From positions 38,741 through 102,740 of the forward strand of contig CADBHQ010000016.1 of the NCBI GenBank assembly GCA_902794535.1: a stretch of 64,000 nt of DNA, written 5' to 3'. Below, piece by piece: positions 16,662 to 25,478 of the stretch. Origin of the DNA: Fibrobacter succinogenes (GTDB taxonomy: Bacteria; Fibrobacterota; Fibrobacteria; Fibrobacterales; Fibrobacteraceae). Below the pieces are notes generated by a model. The model was not told where the DNA came from. It saw only the letters and a list, made by a program, of their open reading frames with translations, and made no database searches. The number at the start of each line of letters is the position of its first letter. The first letter of the stretch is position 1. Both the position numbers and the translations under genes were made by a program.

Positions 16662-17624
16662 TTAATTGCATCTACGCTTATTGAATCCCTGATCTATTTT
16701 TAGCAAAGATCCCATTTTCAAATCCCACTCACTAGGGGTGAATTTTTCAAAACCAGCCCCAGGATAAAACGTCAATTCCCCAATAAAGAAATTTGATAAA
16801 GTCTCAAAAAAGTCAACCCTTACAAATGGAAAATCTTTTGAAAGTTGTTCGCTAATTGCAACCATTTCCTTAAAAAAGATTGGTTTTTTTAAAGGTACGG
16901 ATTCTTTTGGATAATGTTTTGTAAAATTTAGAGCTTTCCAATTTTTATCAAAAAACGTAACATGCAGTCCTTGAGGCATAAACCGGTTGCTGCAAACAAA
17001 ACAGTTTTGGACTATTCCATTAAAAACTTGAAATTTATAATCCTTTAAATCAAGAATATCTGCATCATTTATATACTTTTCTGCAATAATTCGTGGTCTT
17101 ACGTTTTTATAAGGCCACTCTCTAGAAGGGTAATAGTAATTTATAGACATATGATTCCGCATTTTTTGTTTTGCAGCATCAATGTCAAATTTTGACTTAT
17201 CCTTACAAATGATTATACTCGCTGAATCATGAGTACATTTAAGAACAAATTGATTCGGCAAATTAGAGAAGTCTATATCTTCAGGGTTGTCCCATATGCC
17301 CAAAAGAGGCACCAAATGCTCTTCACCTATTTTTTCGGAAATATATTTCCGAACTTCATATTTATCAACTAGCTTGGTATATAAAGGATTTCTATCGTGG
17401 ATTTTTAGCCATTGAAGTTTTTCGTTAAAAGTTTTTGGATTTTTCCAATTCATCCAATAACCCATTAAGCTTCGAAATTTTAATGATAAATATAATCTAT
17501 CCGGCATCCAATTAAGCCGTCCCCATAACGCCCAGTTGTCAAAAATATTTAACGGTCGATTCAAATAGGAAAAAAATTGTTTTTTATAGGCTTCAAAAAA
17601 ACATTTAATTGATTTCATATTCAA
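16662..17624 (-). CDS. TupA-like ATP-grasp protein
   Basis: A 320-aa protein with PKTFNEKLQWLKIHDRNPLYTKLVDKYEVR, FVLKCTHDSAS, and RIIAEKYINDADILDLKDYKFQVFNG. These features define the TupA-like ATP-grasp family found in teichuronopeptide and capsule clusters, where it may ligate an amino acid or similar group to polysaccharide. The lysine of FVLKC, the glutamate of AEKY and FVRVDFFE provide the expected ATP/metal site. It overlaps the end of wzt by 20 bases. AT-rich like its neighbours. Confidence 0.78.
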   Translation of the reverse strand: MNMKSIKCFFEAYKKQFFSYLNRPLNIFDNWALWGRLNWMPDRLYLSLKFRSLMGYWMNWKNPKTFNEKLQWLKIHDRNPLYTKLVDKYEVRKYISEKIGEEHLVPLLGIWDNPEDIDFSNLPNQFVLKCTHDSASIIICKDKSKFDIDAAKQKMRNHMSINYYYPSREWPYKNVRPRIIAEKYINDADILDLKDYKFQVFNGIVQNCFVCSNRFMPQGLHVTFFDKNWKALNFTKHYPKESVPLKKPIFFKEMVAISEQLSKDFPFVRVDFFETLSNFFIGELTFYPGAGFEKFTPSEWDLKMGSLLKIDQGFNKRRCN

Positions 17625-18900
17625 CCGCTTCTATATAATGACTTCCCCAGCCCGTCATCCAGCCACTATAAGCTTCCTTATTAGACATGCATTTATACGA
17701 CACATGACAGAACAAAACATTTTTTATTATATCATAATCCGTTGTTCCGCTAGCAACATCCTTTAAGCCTATATTAAAATAGACTTTATAATCGCCTTGC
17801 GCAAGTGTATGATTCTTCATCGTAATGACAACAGAAATGTAAGCTTTGTCTGGGTATGTTAATAGTGGTGAAGCTGTTGTTACAACACAGATTCCGTCTG
17901 TAGTAACAAGATGCGAGCCAATATTGAAATTTCTGATTGATGGATTGTTACGTTTTATTTTTACGCGGAACTGCAGTGGTTCATCAGTCGCCAAATGTTC
18001 AATATCAACATTCAACATTTCCGCTTCAATGAATTCAAGATCTTTTGGATATAAACCTTCTCGATGGTCCCTGTTGCTAATAACGACTTTTTTGACAGAA
18101 TTGTGCAGATTGGAGCTCATGTAAAAAGCTACCGATTCTTCTACATCTCCATCAAAAACGACTTGTCCCTGGTCTAGCACAATTCCGCGCTTGCACAGGT
18201 TCTTCACTGCTCCCATATTATGGCTCACGAACAGTACTGTTCTGCCTTCTCCGCGGCTTACGTCTTGCATCTTGCCGATGGCTTTCTTCTGGAATTCGGC
18301 GTCGCCAACAGCGAGCACTTCGTCCACTACTAGGATTTCGGGTTCCAGGTGTGCGGCGATGGCGAATCCGAGGCGAACTGTCATACCGCTGCTGTAGCGC
18401 TTCACGGGGGTGTCCAGGTAGCGTTCGCATCCGCTGAAGTCCACGATCTCGTCGAGTTTGCGTGTAATCTCGCTGCGGCTCATGCCCATGATGGCGCCGT
18501 TCATGTAGATGTTCTCGCGGCCGGTCATTTCGGGGTGGAAGCCGGTGCCCACTTCGAGGAGGCTCGCGATGCGGCCCTTGGCGCGGATGATTCCGGTGGT
18601 GGGAGCGGTTACGCGGCTGAGCAGCTTGAGTAGTGTGCTCTTGCCGGCGCCGTTTCGGCCGATGATGCCCACGACGTCGCCTTGCTCCACCTTGAAGTTG
18701 ATGTCCTTGAGGGCCCACACGTAGTCGCTGTTGCCCTTGTGCGCACGGTCGTTCGTTTCGCCCACCTTGAGGTAGGGGTCATCGCGGCGCAGCACCTTGG
18801 TCTGCCAGAACCTGTTCAGGTCGTGGCTGAGCGTCCCTGTGCTCACTAGCCCCAGACGGTACTGCTTGCTGATATTTTCAAACTCAATGGCGGTGGACAT
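17605..18900 (-). CDS. wzt: Polysaccharide ABC exporter ATP-binding protein (Wzt-like)
   Basis: The N-terminal domain (1-260) is a complete ABC ATPase: Walker A GRNGAGKS at 81-88, signature YSSGM, Walker B ILVVDEVLAVGD and the switch His in FVSHN. Residues 270-431 form an extra beta-sandwich like the Wzt C-terminal domain, which recognises the non-reducing end of an O-antigen before export. Start taken at 18900 (MSTAIEFENI) with a TATATT element just upstream. The ATPase half has high GC, while the C-terminal half is as AT-rich as the transferase genes beyond it; the change falls around 18180. The permease partner is not adjacent but at 22931-23779 in the same direction. Confidence 0.9.
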   Translation of the reverse strand: MSTAIEFENISKQYRLGLVSTGTLSHDLNRFWQTKVLRRDDPYLKVGETNDRAHKGNSDYVWALKDINFKVEQGDVVGIIGRNGAGKSTLLKLLSRVTAPTTGIIRAKGRIASLLEVGTGFHPEMTGRENIYMNGAIMGMSRSEITRKLDEIVDFSGCERYLDTPVKRYSSGMTVRLGFAIAAHLEPEILVVDEVLAVGDAEFQKKAIGKMQDVSRGEGRTVLFVSHNMGAVKNLCKRGIVLDQGQVVFDGDVEESVAFYMSSNLHNSVKKVVISNRDHREGLYPKDLEFIEAEMLNVDIEHLATDEPLQFRVKIKRNNPSIRNFNIGSHLVTTDGICVVTTASPLLTYPDKAYISVVITMKNHTLAQGDYKVYFNIGLKDVASGTTDYDIIKNVLFCHVSYKCMSNKEAYSGWMTGWGSHYIEAVEYEIN

Positions 18901-18977
18901 ATCAAAAAATAATATAGATAAAAAAGTCATAAACTGGACCACATAAAAATCCCCAAAATGCTAAATTAAACAACAGG

Positions 18978-20744
18978 ATGACGTCTTATTCGATACATTT
19001 TATTGTGGCGTTGGTTCTTTCCGCTGCAATACCCTTGTTTCTCAGGAACCCACTGAAGAAACGTTTGTTGGCCACTTTGGCAGCGCCAGTTTTACTGTAT
19101 ATTCTCTTCTATGATTTTGACTATAGTCTGCTGAACGGCCCTCTTCCCTCCTTGGTTTCTTATTTTGGCGCTGTTTTTTCTTCTTGCATAGCTATTCTAG
19201 TAGTCTCCCTGCACGCGATTCCGTTTGGTTCAAAATCCGTTCCTGTTTCTCGACTGCGGATTTTTCTTTTTTTTGTCATTGCGTACGTTTGCCTGTATGT
19301 CGTTTTCACATTGTTCTGGGCGGTCGATACATTTCCGCTATCTAATGTGGAGGCTGTCCTTTTCACTATTTTTTCAGGGACAAACGCGGGCGCAGAAAAT
19401 TTCGTGACATCATCCTTTGTAAAAAAAGTGGCAATTCCTGCCTCGGGAACGATTGCTTTAATTGCTTTTTTTCAAGTTGTACTCTATTTCGTACAATCTC
19501 GAAAAAAAATCCTTTATGAAGCTCGCTTGTGGAATTTTAGAATAACCTTGAACAAGGCGGCCCTAATCGTACTTATTCCTTACGCTAGCATCCTAGTTCT
19601 TATTGTTCCCGGAATAGTATCGAGCGCCCCATTTAGGGCGTTCTTCCAACAACCCGTAAATTCAACGCTTTATCGCGAACACTATGTTCATCCGGACTCT
19701 GTAAAGATTGATGTCCAAGGCGAAGCTAAAAACCTTATTGTTATTTTTTTGGAATCCATGGAGACAAATTTTTCCAAGCATACTACAGAGATTGCGAATT
19801 TGGAAAAGTCATCTCTCAATTTTGCACCTGGGGGAGAGAATGTTTCTGGAACCAGCTGGACAATTGCTGGCATAACGGGAAAACTTTGTGGCATCCCACT
19901 GAATATGCCTATGGGCATCAACGAATACCACGGAAAACTGCCCACATATCTGCCCTATGCGAAGTGTCTAATGGATGTGCTTGCGGACAAGGGATATAAC
20001 CAGCTCTATGCACAAGGTTCTAGTGGCGATTTTACGCAAAAGAGGACCTTCTGGACTAGCCATGGGAATGTCGGCTTTCACGACATTGAATATTACAGGT
20101 CAATGGGAAAGATCCCAGAGAAATACAATGTATTCTGGGGCTTTGAAGACCGTAAATTATATGGGTTTGCCAAGGAAGAACTGGATAGCCTTGCCAAGCG
20201 GGGAAAACCGTTTGCTTTTTACATGCTGACCGTTGATACACACCAGCCATACGGCTATTTGGATGATTCTTGTAAAGTCGCTTTGAAGAACATCGGCTTC
20301 GAGGAAAAGGAGGACAACTCGTTTCCTGCGGCCTTGCGCTGTGCCTCGATGCAGCTGTCCTCGTTCATAGGTTGGATCAAAGAACAGCCCTGGTTTAGCA
20401 ATACGGTAATTTCTGTAATGGGCGACCATGCTATGCCCTCACTTTCAAGCAAAGCAGGGGTGGCCCCTACAGATAGTTTGTATTGGACGAACTTTATTAT
20501 CAATTCGACTGTTGACCAAAGCGTTGCCTATCATCGCGAAAGATCATATTCTTCATTGGATATGTTCCCGACATTGCTGGAATCTATGGGGTTTGAATTG
20601 GAAGGACGTTCTATAGGTCTAGGAAAATCGCTGTATGCAGATAAACCGACTCTGCTTGAAATGTACGGCAAGCCTGTTTTAGATAGTCTTCTCCGTGAGC
20701 GGAGCATCCAATATGACTATTTCATAATGGGGCCAAAGAAGTAA
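18978..20744 (+). CDS. Membrane sulfatase-fold transferase (OpgB/LtaS-like phosphoglycerol transferase)
   Basis: Five to six membrane segments (residues 1-215) precede an extracytoplasmic alkaline-phosphatase-fold domain. Metal-site motifs are LIVIFLESMETN (Glu259), GTSWTIAGI (catalytic Thr292 region), YMLTVDTHQPY and VMGDHAM. This is the architecture of LTA synthase and of OpgB, which move phosphoglycerol or phosphoethanolamine onto glycans. In a Gram-negative-type envelope, decorating the neighbouring polysaccharide with a phospho-group is the likely job. A TAAATT element is 10 bases before the ATG. It stands divergent to wzt and convergent with an acyltransferase gene. Confidence 0.8.
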   Translation: MTSYSIHFIVALVLSAAIPLFLRNPLKKRLLATLAAPVLLYILFYDFDYSLLNGPLPSLVSYFGAVFSSCIAILVVSLHAIPFGSKSVPVSRLRIFLFFVIAYVCLYVVFTLFWAVDTFPLSNVEAVLFTIFSGTNAGAENFVTSSFVKKVAIPASGTIALIAFFQVVLYFVQSRKKILYEARLWNFRITLNKAALIVLIPYASILVLIVPGIVSSAPFRAFFQQPVNSTLYREHYVHPDSVKIDVQGEAKNLIVIFLESMETNFSKHTTEIANLEKSSLNFAPGGENVSGTSWTIAGITGKLCGIPLNMPMGINEYHGKLPTYLPYAKCLMDVLADKGYNQLYAQGSSGDFTQKRTFWTSHGNVGFHDIEYYRSMGKIPEKYNVFWGFEDRKLYGFAKEELDSLAKRGKPFAFYMLTVDTHQPYGYLDDSCKVALKNIGFEEKEDNSFPAALRCASMQLSSFIGWIKEQPWFSNTVISVMGDHAMPSLSSKAGVAPTDSLYWTNFIINSTVDQSVAYHRERSYSSLDMFPTLLESMGFELEGRSIGLGKSLYADKPTLLEMYGKPVLDSLLRERSIQYDYFIMGPKK

Positions 20745-20752
20745 AGGCTTTA

Positions 20753-21844
20753 TCAAACACCGTGCTTTTTTATTTGGAACACATGTTCACGAATGAGGCG
20801 AATTTTAAGAAGCAAAAGCGTGAAAATGAAAACAAAACTCATTCGTGCAAAAATAGATAGAGGCGTAAGAAATTCTAACGGGATGTTGAGGCGTGGAACA
20901 ATGGTTCTCCATAAGGTTGCTGAATGCTCAACAGAATGAACACAGTAAATAATAAGACTATAACGTCCCCAAAAATGGATGCTGCGCCATAAAAAGGAAT
21001 TCTTATTGTAGCATTGCTTGACTAATATGTACAGAGTCACAAAAGCGCCTAAAGCTCCGATTAGATCAAAAATATATCCTGAGCTAAAGAAACAACAGTA
21101 CATATCCACGCCGCCGGCGCTCCAGTTGTAAGCCCAAATTATTAAAAGAAAAGGAAATGTTTGAACTAAGTTGCCGTTTTCAAGAAACTTGTATTTTTTT
21201 ATCAGATGCCCTGCGAATAAAAAGCCCGCGGCACACATTCCTTGCGGGATACAAAAAGGGACAAACTCTCGCTTGTTTAGAAAAATTCCGATTAATGCGA
21301 GAATAAAAAAGATAATACTCAGAATGTAATCAGATTTGATTCTTTTGATTAAAACAGATGTAATGAATCTTGCCCAAAACATCGCCAAAATAAACCAAAG
21401 GAGTCCAACATGAGCGTTAATCCAATTGGGAATGTGTTGGGCCCTGAAACCTAATAGGCAGGCTACTGATATATTTTTTAAACGTGTCGGGTCTATACAT
21501 GTCGTTGCAAGACAAAGCCAAAAAGCTGCAAAGATGTAAGGAATGATCAGCCTTTTTGTGCTTAAGACGAGTTCCTTACGCAACGGACGATCTTTTAGGA
21601 AATACCCCGCAACGAAAAAGAATAGAGGCATATGAAATGAGTAGATAAATCCACGAAATGAACTGAAATCGCAGTGTCCCACTATCATAAGGATTATCGC
21701 GATGCCTTTTAAAACATCAAATGTTTCATCACGTGCGTCAATTTGTGGCGGAAGCACTGCATCTGGGCTTTGCTCCAGAAGGATTGGCTGCTTTAATTCG
21801 TTAAACCAGCCCGAAAATGTTTTCTTTAGGTTGAGAGGGACCAT
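20753..21844 (-). CDS. Membrane acyltransferase family 3 protein (paralog of 11387-12421)
   Basis: A 363-aa polytopic protein with DVLKGIAIILMIVGHCD, FHMPLFFFVAGYFLKDRP and RYSLIIYCVHSVEH, matching the enzyme at 11387 over its full length; the C-terminal LIREHVFQIK is nearly identical. A 40-residue N-terminal extension (MVPLNLKKTFSGWFNELKQ) is specific to this copy. It is predicted to O-acetylate surface sugars. It lies between wzt and wzm, so it was inserted into, or rearranged within, the exporter operon. Confidence 0.82.
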   Translation of the reverse strand: MVPLNLKKTFSGWFNELKQPILLEQSPDAVLPPQIDARDETFDVLKGIAIILMIVGHCDFSSFRGFIYSFHMPLFFFVAGYFLKDRPLRKELVLSTKRLIIPYIFAAFWLCLATTCIDPTRLKNISVACLLGFRAQHIPNWINAHVGLLWFILAMFWARFITSVLIKRIKSDYILSIIFFILALIGIFLNKREFVPFCIPQGMCAAGFLFAGHLIKKYKFLENGNLVQTFPFLLIIWAYNWSAGGVDMYCCFFSSGYIFDLIGALGAFVTLYILVKQCYNKNSFLWRSIHFWGRYSLIIYCVHSVEHSATLWRTIVPRLNIPLEFLTPLSIFARMSFVFIFTLLLLKIRLIREHVFQIKKHGV

Positions 21845-21981
21845 TCTGTCGGGTAATATAGATTAAAAGGGACGGCCGGGAGAGTTTTTCAAAAATAATA
21901 CGTGAAAAATGCGCTTTTGTTGCCAATGCCGGTAGTGCCGTAGCGGCAGACAAGCCAGATTTTTCCCTGATAGATGAGAAT

Positions 21982-22947
21982 TTGATGAAATCCAGGATTT
22001 ACACGGTCCGGGGCATCAAGGTGATGCTGGATGCCGACTTGGCGGAAATTTACGGGGATTCGACCAAGGCTTCTAACCGGCAGGTGGAGAACAATATTGA
22101 GCGTTTTGCGGATGATTTTCTGTTTCAACTGGCAAAAAGGAGGCTGAAGAACTTTCAAGGTGCAAAAAAGTACCTTGAACAGCGCTGAAACAGGCTGAGG
22201 ACAAAATACCAAATTTATTCCTTATGCCTTCACCGAACGGGGCTTTTACATGCTCATGTCGGTGCTTAAGGGCGAGCGGGCTATTGCCCATAGCAAGGCG
22301 CTGATTCCCCTGTTCATGTAGATGGAGGACTATATCGCTAGCGAAAATTTGTTGTTGCTAGGTCCGGAAAGTCCGCAAATTGCCTCCTACACGATTCAAA
22401 ATATTAAGGATATCGCCGGTGTTTGTGGATAGCCCGCCGAAACACGTGCGGATGTTTCTGAAATGAAATCTGACCTGCAGAAGGTCATGGAAAACTTCAC
22501 CGATCCATCGTCTTTCAAGTACATCCTAATCTTGAACGGGCGGAAACTTGAAGCCGATGTTGCCTATGCGCAGATTTACGGCATGGAGAAAAAATTGGTG
22601 ATTGTTCTGGACAATTATGTGGATGTAAAGACCCTAGATCTGCTGCGGAACGTGGCCAAGGGCGTGTCGGTAACTATCTTCAGCGACCGGTACGGCAAAA
22701 CCTACCTGACCGACAGCATGGTGGTTGATCGGATGTTGCATTTGATATGAAGCCGGCCGGGAACATGTTCTATGACCTCTATATTTATCTGGATTATGAC
22801 TTGGACGGCGAAAAACTTTTCCATTGCGTTGCATCTTCAAAAGATGCTGGCGGCAAGATAACTACGATATTGCAAATAGAATGCCCGGAGATGTACCACC
22901 CGTTGATCGAAACACTGGGAAAAGAAGGTTCTACACCGTATCCATAA
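21982..22947 (+). pseudogene. Broken ORF6N-domain protein gene
   Basis: The start (21982-22160) encodes a clear ORF6N domain (RIYTVRGIKVMLDADLAEIYG, NIERFADDFLFQL). The frame is then lost and resumes as PYAFTERGFYMLMSVLKGERAI (about 22220-22290). Stops at 22318 and 22429 interrupt it again, and the frame continues as FKYILILNGRKLEADVAYAQIYG..VLDNYVDVKTLDLL (from 22463) and, after another shift, LFHCVASSKDAGGKITTI (to about 22900). All parts in order rebuild one typical protein of about 320 aa with an N-terminal phage-type DNA-binding domain and a PLD-like C-terminus. At least two frameshifts and two nonsense codons make it non-functional. It sits between the two halves of the exporter and overlaps the wzm 3' end. 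Confidence 0.8.
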
Positions 22948-23779
22948 AGGTTCGCTGAATTTTATTGAATACAACAATTCCGACGGCGAGAATGAATACG
23001 GCAAAGCCGGCGGTATAGCCGAGTGCTGCCCAACTGAATTCGCCAACACCGAGCATACCGAACTTGAAGGTCTCCATGATGCTGGTAAGCGGGTTTGCCT
23101 GCATCAGCATTTTCAGACGAGGGTCTTCGATGGTACTGAGCGGGTAAATCACTGGCGTAGCGTACATCCACAGTTGCACAATAAAAGAGAGCAAGAAAGT
23201 GAGGTCGCGATACTTGGTGGTTAAGCTGCTGAATAGCACGCCGAAACCGAGGGCGAGCGCCGCGATTAATACGATAAGAATCGGTGTGAGCAACAGGTAC
23301 GCATTGGGGTGTACTGGGGCGTCGGTGAAAATCAGGTAGTACGCAAATACCAAGAAAAACAGTCCCATCTGAATGCTGAGTCGCACTAGATTGCTGGTAA
23401 CGGTTGCTAGGGGTACTACCAAACGGGGAAAATATACCTTGCCGAACATGTTCGCATTTTCAATGAACGTTTTGCTGGTTTGGTTCAGACATTCCGAAAA
23501 ATAGGTCCAAAGACAGATGCCCGCTAGGTAGAAAAGCGGTTGCGGTAGGCCGTCGGTGCTGATTTTGGCAATGCCGCCAAATACAACCATGAACATCACG
23601 GTAGTCATAATGGGCTGGATAAAGAACCACAGCGGTCCTAAAATGGTCTGCTTGTACCAGGTGACTATATCGCGTTTTACGAACATTCGGTAAAGGTCGC
23701 GGTACTGCCAAAGTTCACCGAAGTCTATCGAGAGTAGGCTTGCTTTGGGCTTAATAACGGTGGTCCATTGTGTATCCAT
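22931..23779 (-). CDS. wzm: Polysaccharide ABC exporter permease (Wzm-like)
   Basis: A 282-aa ABC-2 type permease with six membrane segments. Typical blocks are LWQYRDLYRMFVKRDIVTWYKQTILGPLWFFIQP at the N-terminus (one cytoplasmic coupling helix) and LLSFIVQLWMYATPVIYPLS near residue 190. It forms the membrane channel with Wzt for O-antigen or similar glycan export to the periplasmic face. The start overlaps a shared promoter-like AATATATATT element with the divergent membrane gene. Composition is ordinary for the genome, matching the GC-rich N-terminal half of wzt rather than the island genes. Confidence 0.88.
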   Translation of the reverse strand: MDTQWTTVIKPKASLLSIDFGELWQYRDLYRMFVKRDIVTWYKQTILGPLWFFIQPIMTTVMFMVVFGGIAKISTDGLPQPLFYLAGICLWTYFSECLNQTSKTFIENANMFGKVYFPRLVVPLATVTSNLVRLSIQMGLFFLVFAYYLIFTDAPVHPNAYLLLTPILIVLIAALALGFGVLFSSLTTKYRDLTFLLSFIVQLWMYATPVIYPLSTIEDPRLKMLMQANPLTSIMETFKFGMLGVGEFSWAALGYTAGFAVFILAVGIVVFNKIQRTFMDTV

Positions 23780-23788
23780 ATGTTATAA

Positions 23789-23798
23789 AATATATATT
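23789..23798. promoter_or_regulatory. Overlapping divergent TATATT elements for wzm and the GT-C-like gene
   Basis: On the + strand TATATT (23793-23798) lies 6 bases before the ATG at 23805. On the - strand TATATT (23789-23794) lies 9 bases before the wzm ATG at 23779. The starts are only 25 bases apart, so both transcripts would have almost no leader and the two promoters would exclude each other. Confidence 0.45.
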
Positions 23799-23804
23799 TC
23801 TTGT

Positions 23805-25478
23805 ATGCCTTTTAAACGAGCTTTTTTGTATTCGGTCGTAATCAACCTGTTCTTTTTGGTGCTTTGCCTTGTTTTCGGCGACATTAAGTTTGGTGCGATA
23901 GACGACTACTTTATGGCGGCGGTTTTGACTGGTGCCCATGGCACAGATTATAACCCGCATATGCTTTTTGTGAATGCGATTTATGGCTACGCCTTGTTGC
24001 CGCTGTACCACTTATTCCCCAAAGTGGGGTGGTACTACATTGGCGAAATGTTTGCCGTGTTTGTGTCTTTTACGGCGATTGGTTATGTGCTGTTGCGGCG
24101 GTGTGGCGAACGTTGGGGGCTTTTGCTGGCAACACTTTATACAGCCATGTTCGCTAGTGATTTTTACTTGGTAATCCAGTTTACGCAGTGTGCTTCTATT
24201 TTGAGCGCGGCGGGGATGCTCTTATTCGCCCATGGCTTGGGGAACAAGAAATACCAATCGGTAGCATTGGGTGTGTTCCTGTTGCTTTGGGGCTCTGTGA
24301 TGCGCTGGCAAGCCTTTTTGATGGGAATGCCCTTCTTTTGCGTGGGGCTGCTGTTTAACTTGAAACAGTGTTGGAAGTTCAAGTGGGTTACAGTGGCTGG
24401 TCTTGCAGTTATGTTTGCTGGGGCTTATGCCATGCACCTCTTTGATGCATCGCTGTATAAGAATGCGGAGTATGCTCCTTATGTAAATATTCAAAATCCG
24501 CGAGCCGCTTTGGGCGATGGTTCCAATTACAATAAAAATGCTGTTTATGAGGATCTTGAAGAGACTAGTAAGTCGGGAAAAGATTACCTTATGCAAACTA
24601 ATTGGACTTTTTACGATACCGAAACGTTTGCCGTTGACAGTATGCGTGCTATAGTTGATGTGATTGGAGTTTATCGTGATAAGATTAAATGTGGTGATAT
24701 CCCGCGGTTATTGCTGATTGCTTTGGGGCATTCGCTGCAATCACCACTGTTTTGGACTTGGTTTATTTTCTGCTTGCTAATATGGACTACAAACCGCAAA
24801 AAGTTCTTGTATTTGTGGGCGAGTCTCGCGGTAGTTCTGTATTTGATGTCTATGTTGCTGGCTATGAACCGATTGGTATATCGTGTAGAGAGCGGCTTTT
24901 GGCTTTATGCGGCGGTACTTGCTGTGCCATTGTGGGGGCGGTTTCGTTATGAATTGCCGCGCAAGTTGGTGGTTGTGGTGGTTGTAGTTGTAGCATTTGT
25001 GAACGTGTTCATTTATGCTACAAGTGGTGAGTTGGTCCGTGATCCTAGTTCTGGTAAATCTCGCTATCTTGTCCTTCAAGATTCTACGGACTATGATCAG
25101 GTGTTCGCCTATATTGATAGTCAACCAGATAAGATGTTCTTGCTGAGCATGAATGCTTACATGCGCTTTAGCCACCACAAAAATCCGCCTTACCTGGCGG
25201 AACCCATCGGTAGTTACCGCCGCACGGTGTCATTGGGTTACTGGACCCCGTACTTGCCGGAGATTACTCAAGCGCTTGCAGAGTTTGGCGTCACGAACCC
25301 CATTAAAGATGTGGTACACGACAATGTGATTGTGATTAATGAAGGCTCGTTGGCGAATTTTTTGCAGCGTCATTATTACGATAGCGTGGCGGTGGATACT
25401 CTTAAAGAAATCGGTGAAATGACATTCTTCAAGTACCGCTTGGTTCAGGCCGATTCTGCGGCAAAGGAGGCTGAATAA
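23805..25478 (+). CDS. Polytopic membrane protein, probable GT-C-type glycosyltransferase
   Basis: About ten to eleven hydrophobic segments. Early in the protein, DIKFGAIDDYFMAAVLTGAHG places two Asp in the first periplasmic loop, as in GT-C glycosyltransferases that use lipid-linked sugars. The C-terminal 130 residues form a soluble domain. The ATG at 23805 is preferred to a longer frame from 23745 that would overlap wzm. Its stop overlaps the start of the next gene (TAATGA arrangement around 25478), indicating translational coupling. The exact reaction is unknown. Confidence 0.62.
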   Translation: MPFKRAFLYSVVINLFFLVLCLVFGDIKFGAIDDYFMAAVLTGAHGTDYNPHMLFVNAIYGYALLPLYHLFPKVGWYYIGEMFAVFVSFTAIGYVLLRRCGERWGLLLATLYTAMFASDFYLVIQFTQCASILSAAGMLLFAHGLGNKKYQSVALGVFLLLWGSVMRWQAFLMGMPFFCVGLLFNLKQCWKFKWVTVAGLAVMFAGAYAMHLFDASLYKNAEYAPYVNIQNPRAALGDGSNYNKNAVYEDLEETSKSGKDYLMQTNWTFYDTETFAVDSMRAIVDVIGVYRDKIKCGDIPRLLLIALGHSLQSPLFWTWFIFCLLIWTTNRKKFLYLWASLAVVLYLMSMLLAMNRLVYRVESGFWLYAAVLAVPLWGRFRYELPRKLVVVVVVVVAFVNVFIYATSGELVRDPSSGKSRYLVLQDSTDYDQVFAYIDSQPDKMFLLSMNAYMRFSHHKNPPYLAEPIGSYRRTVSLGYWTPYLPEITQALAEFGVTNPIKDVVHDNVIVINEGSLANFLQRHYYDSVAVDTLKEIGEMTFFKYRLVQADSAAKEAE

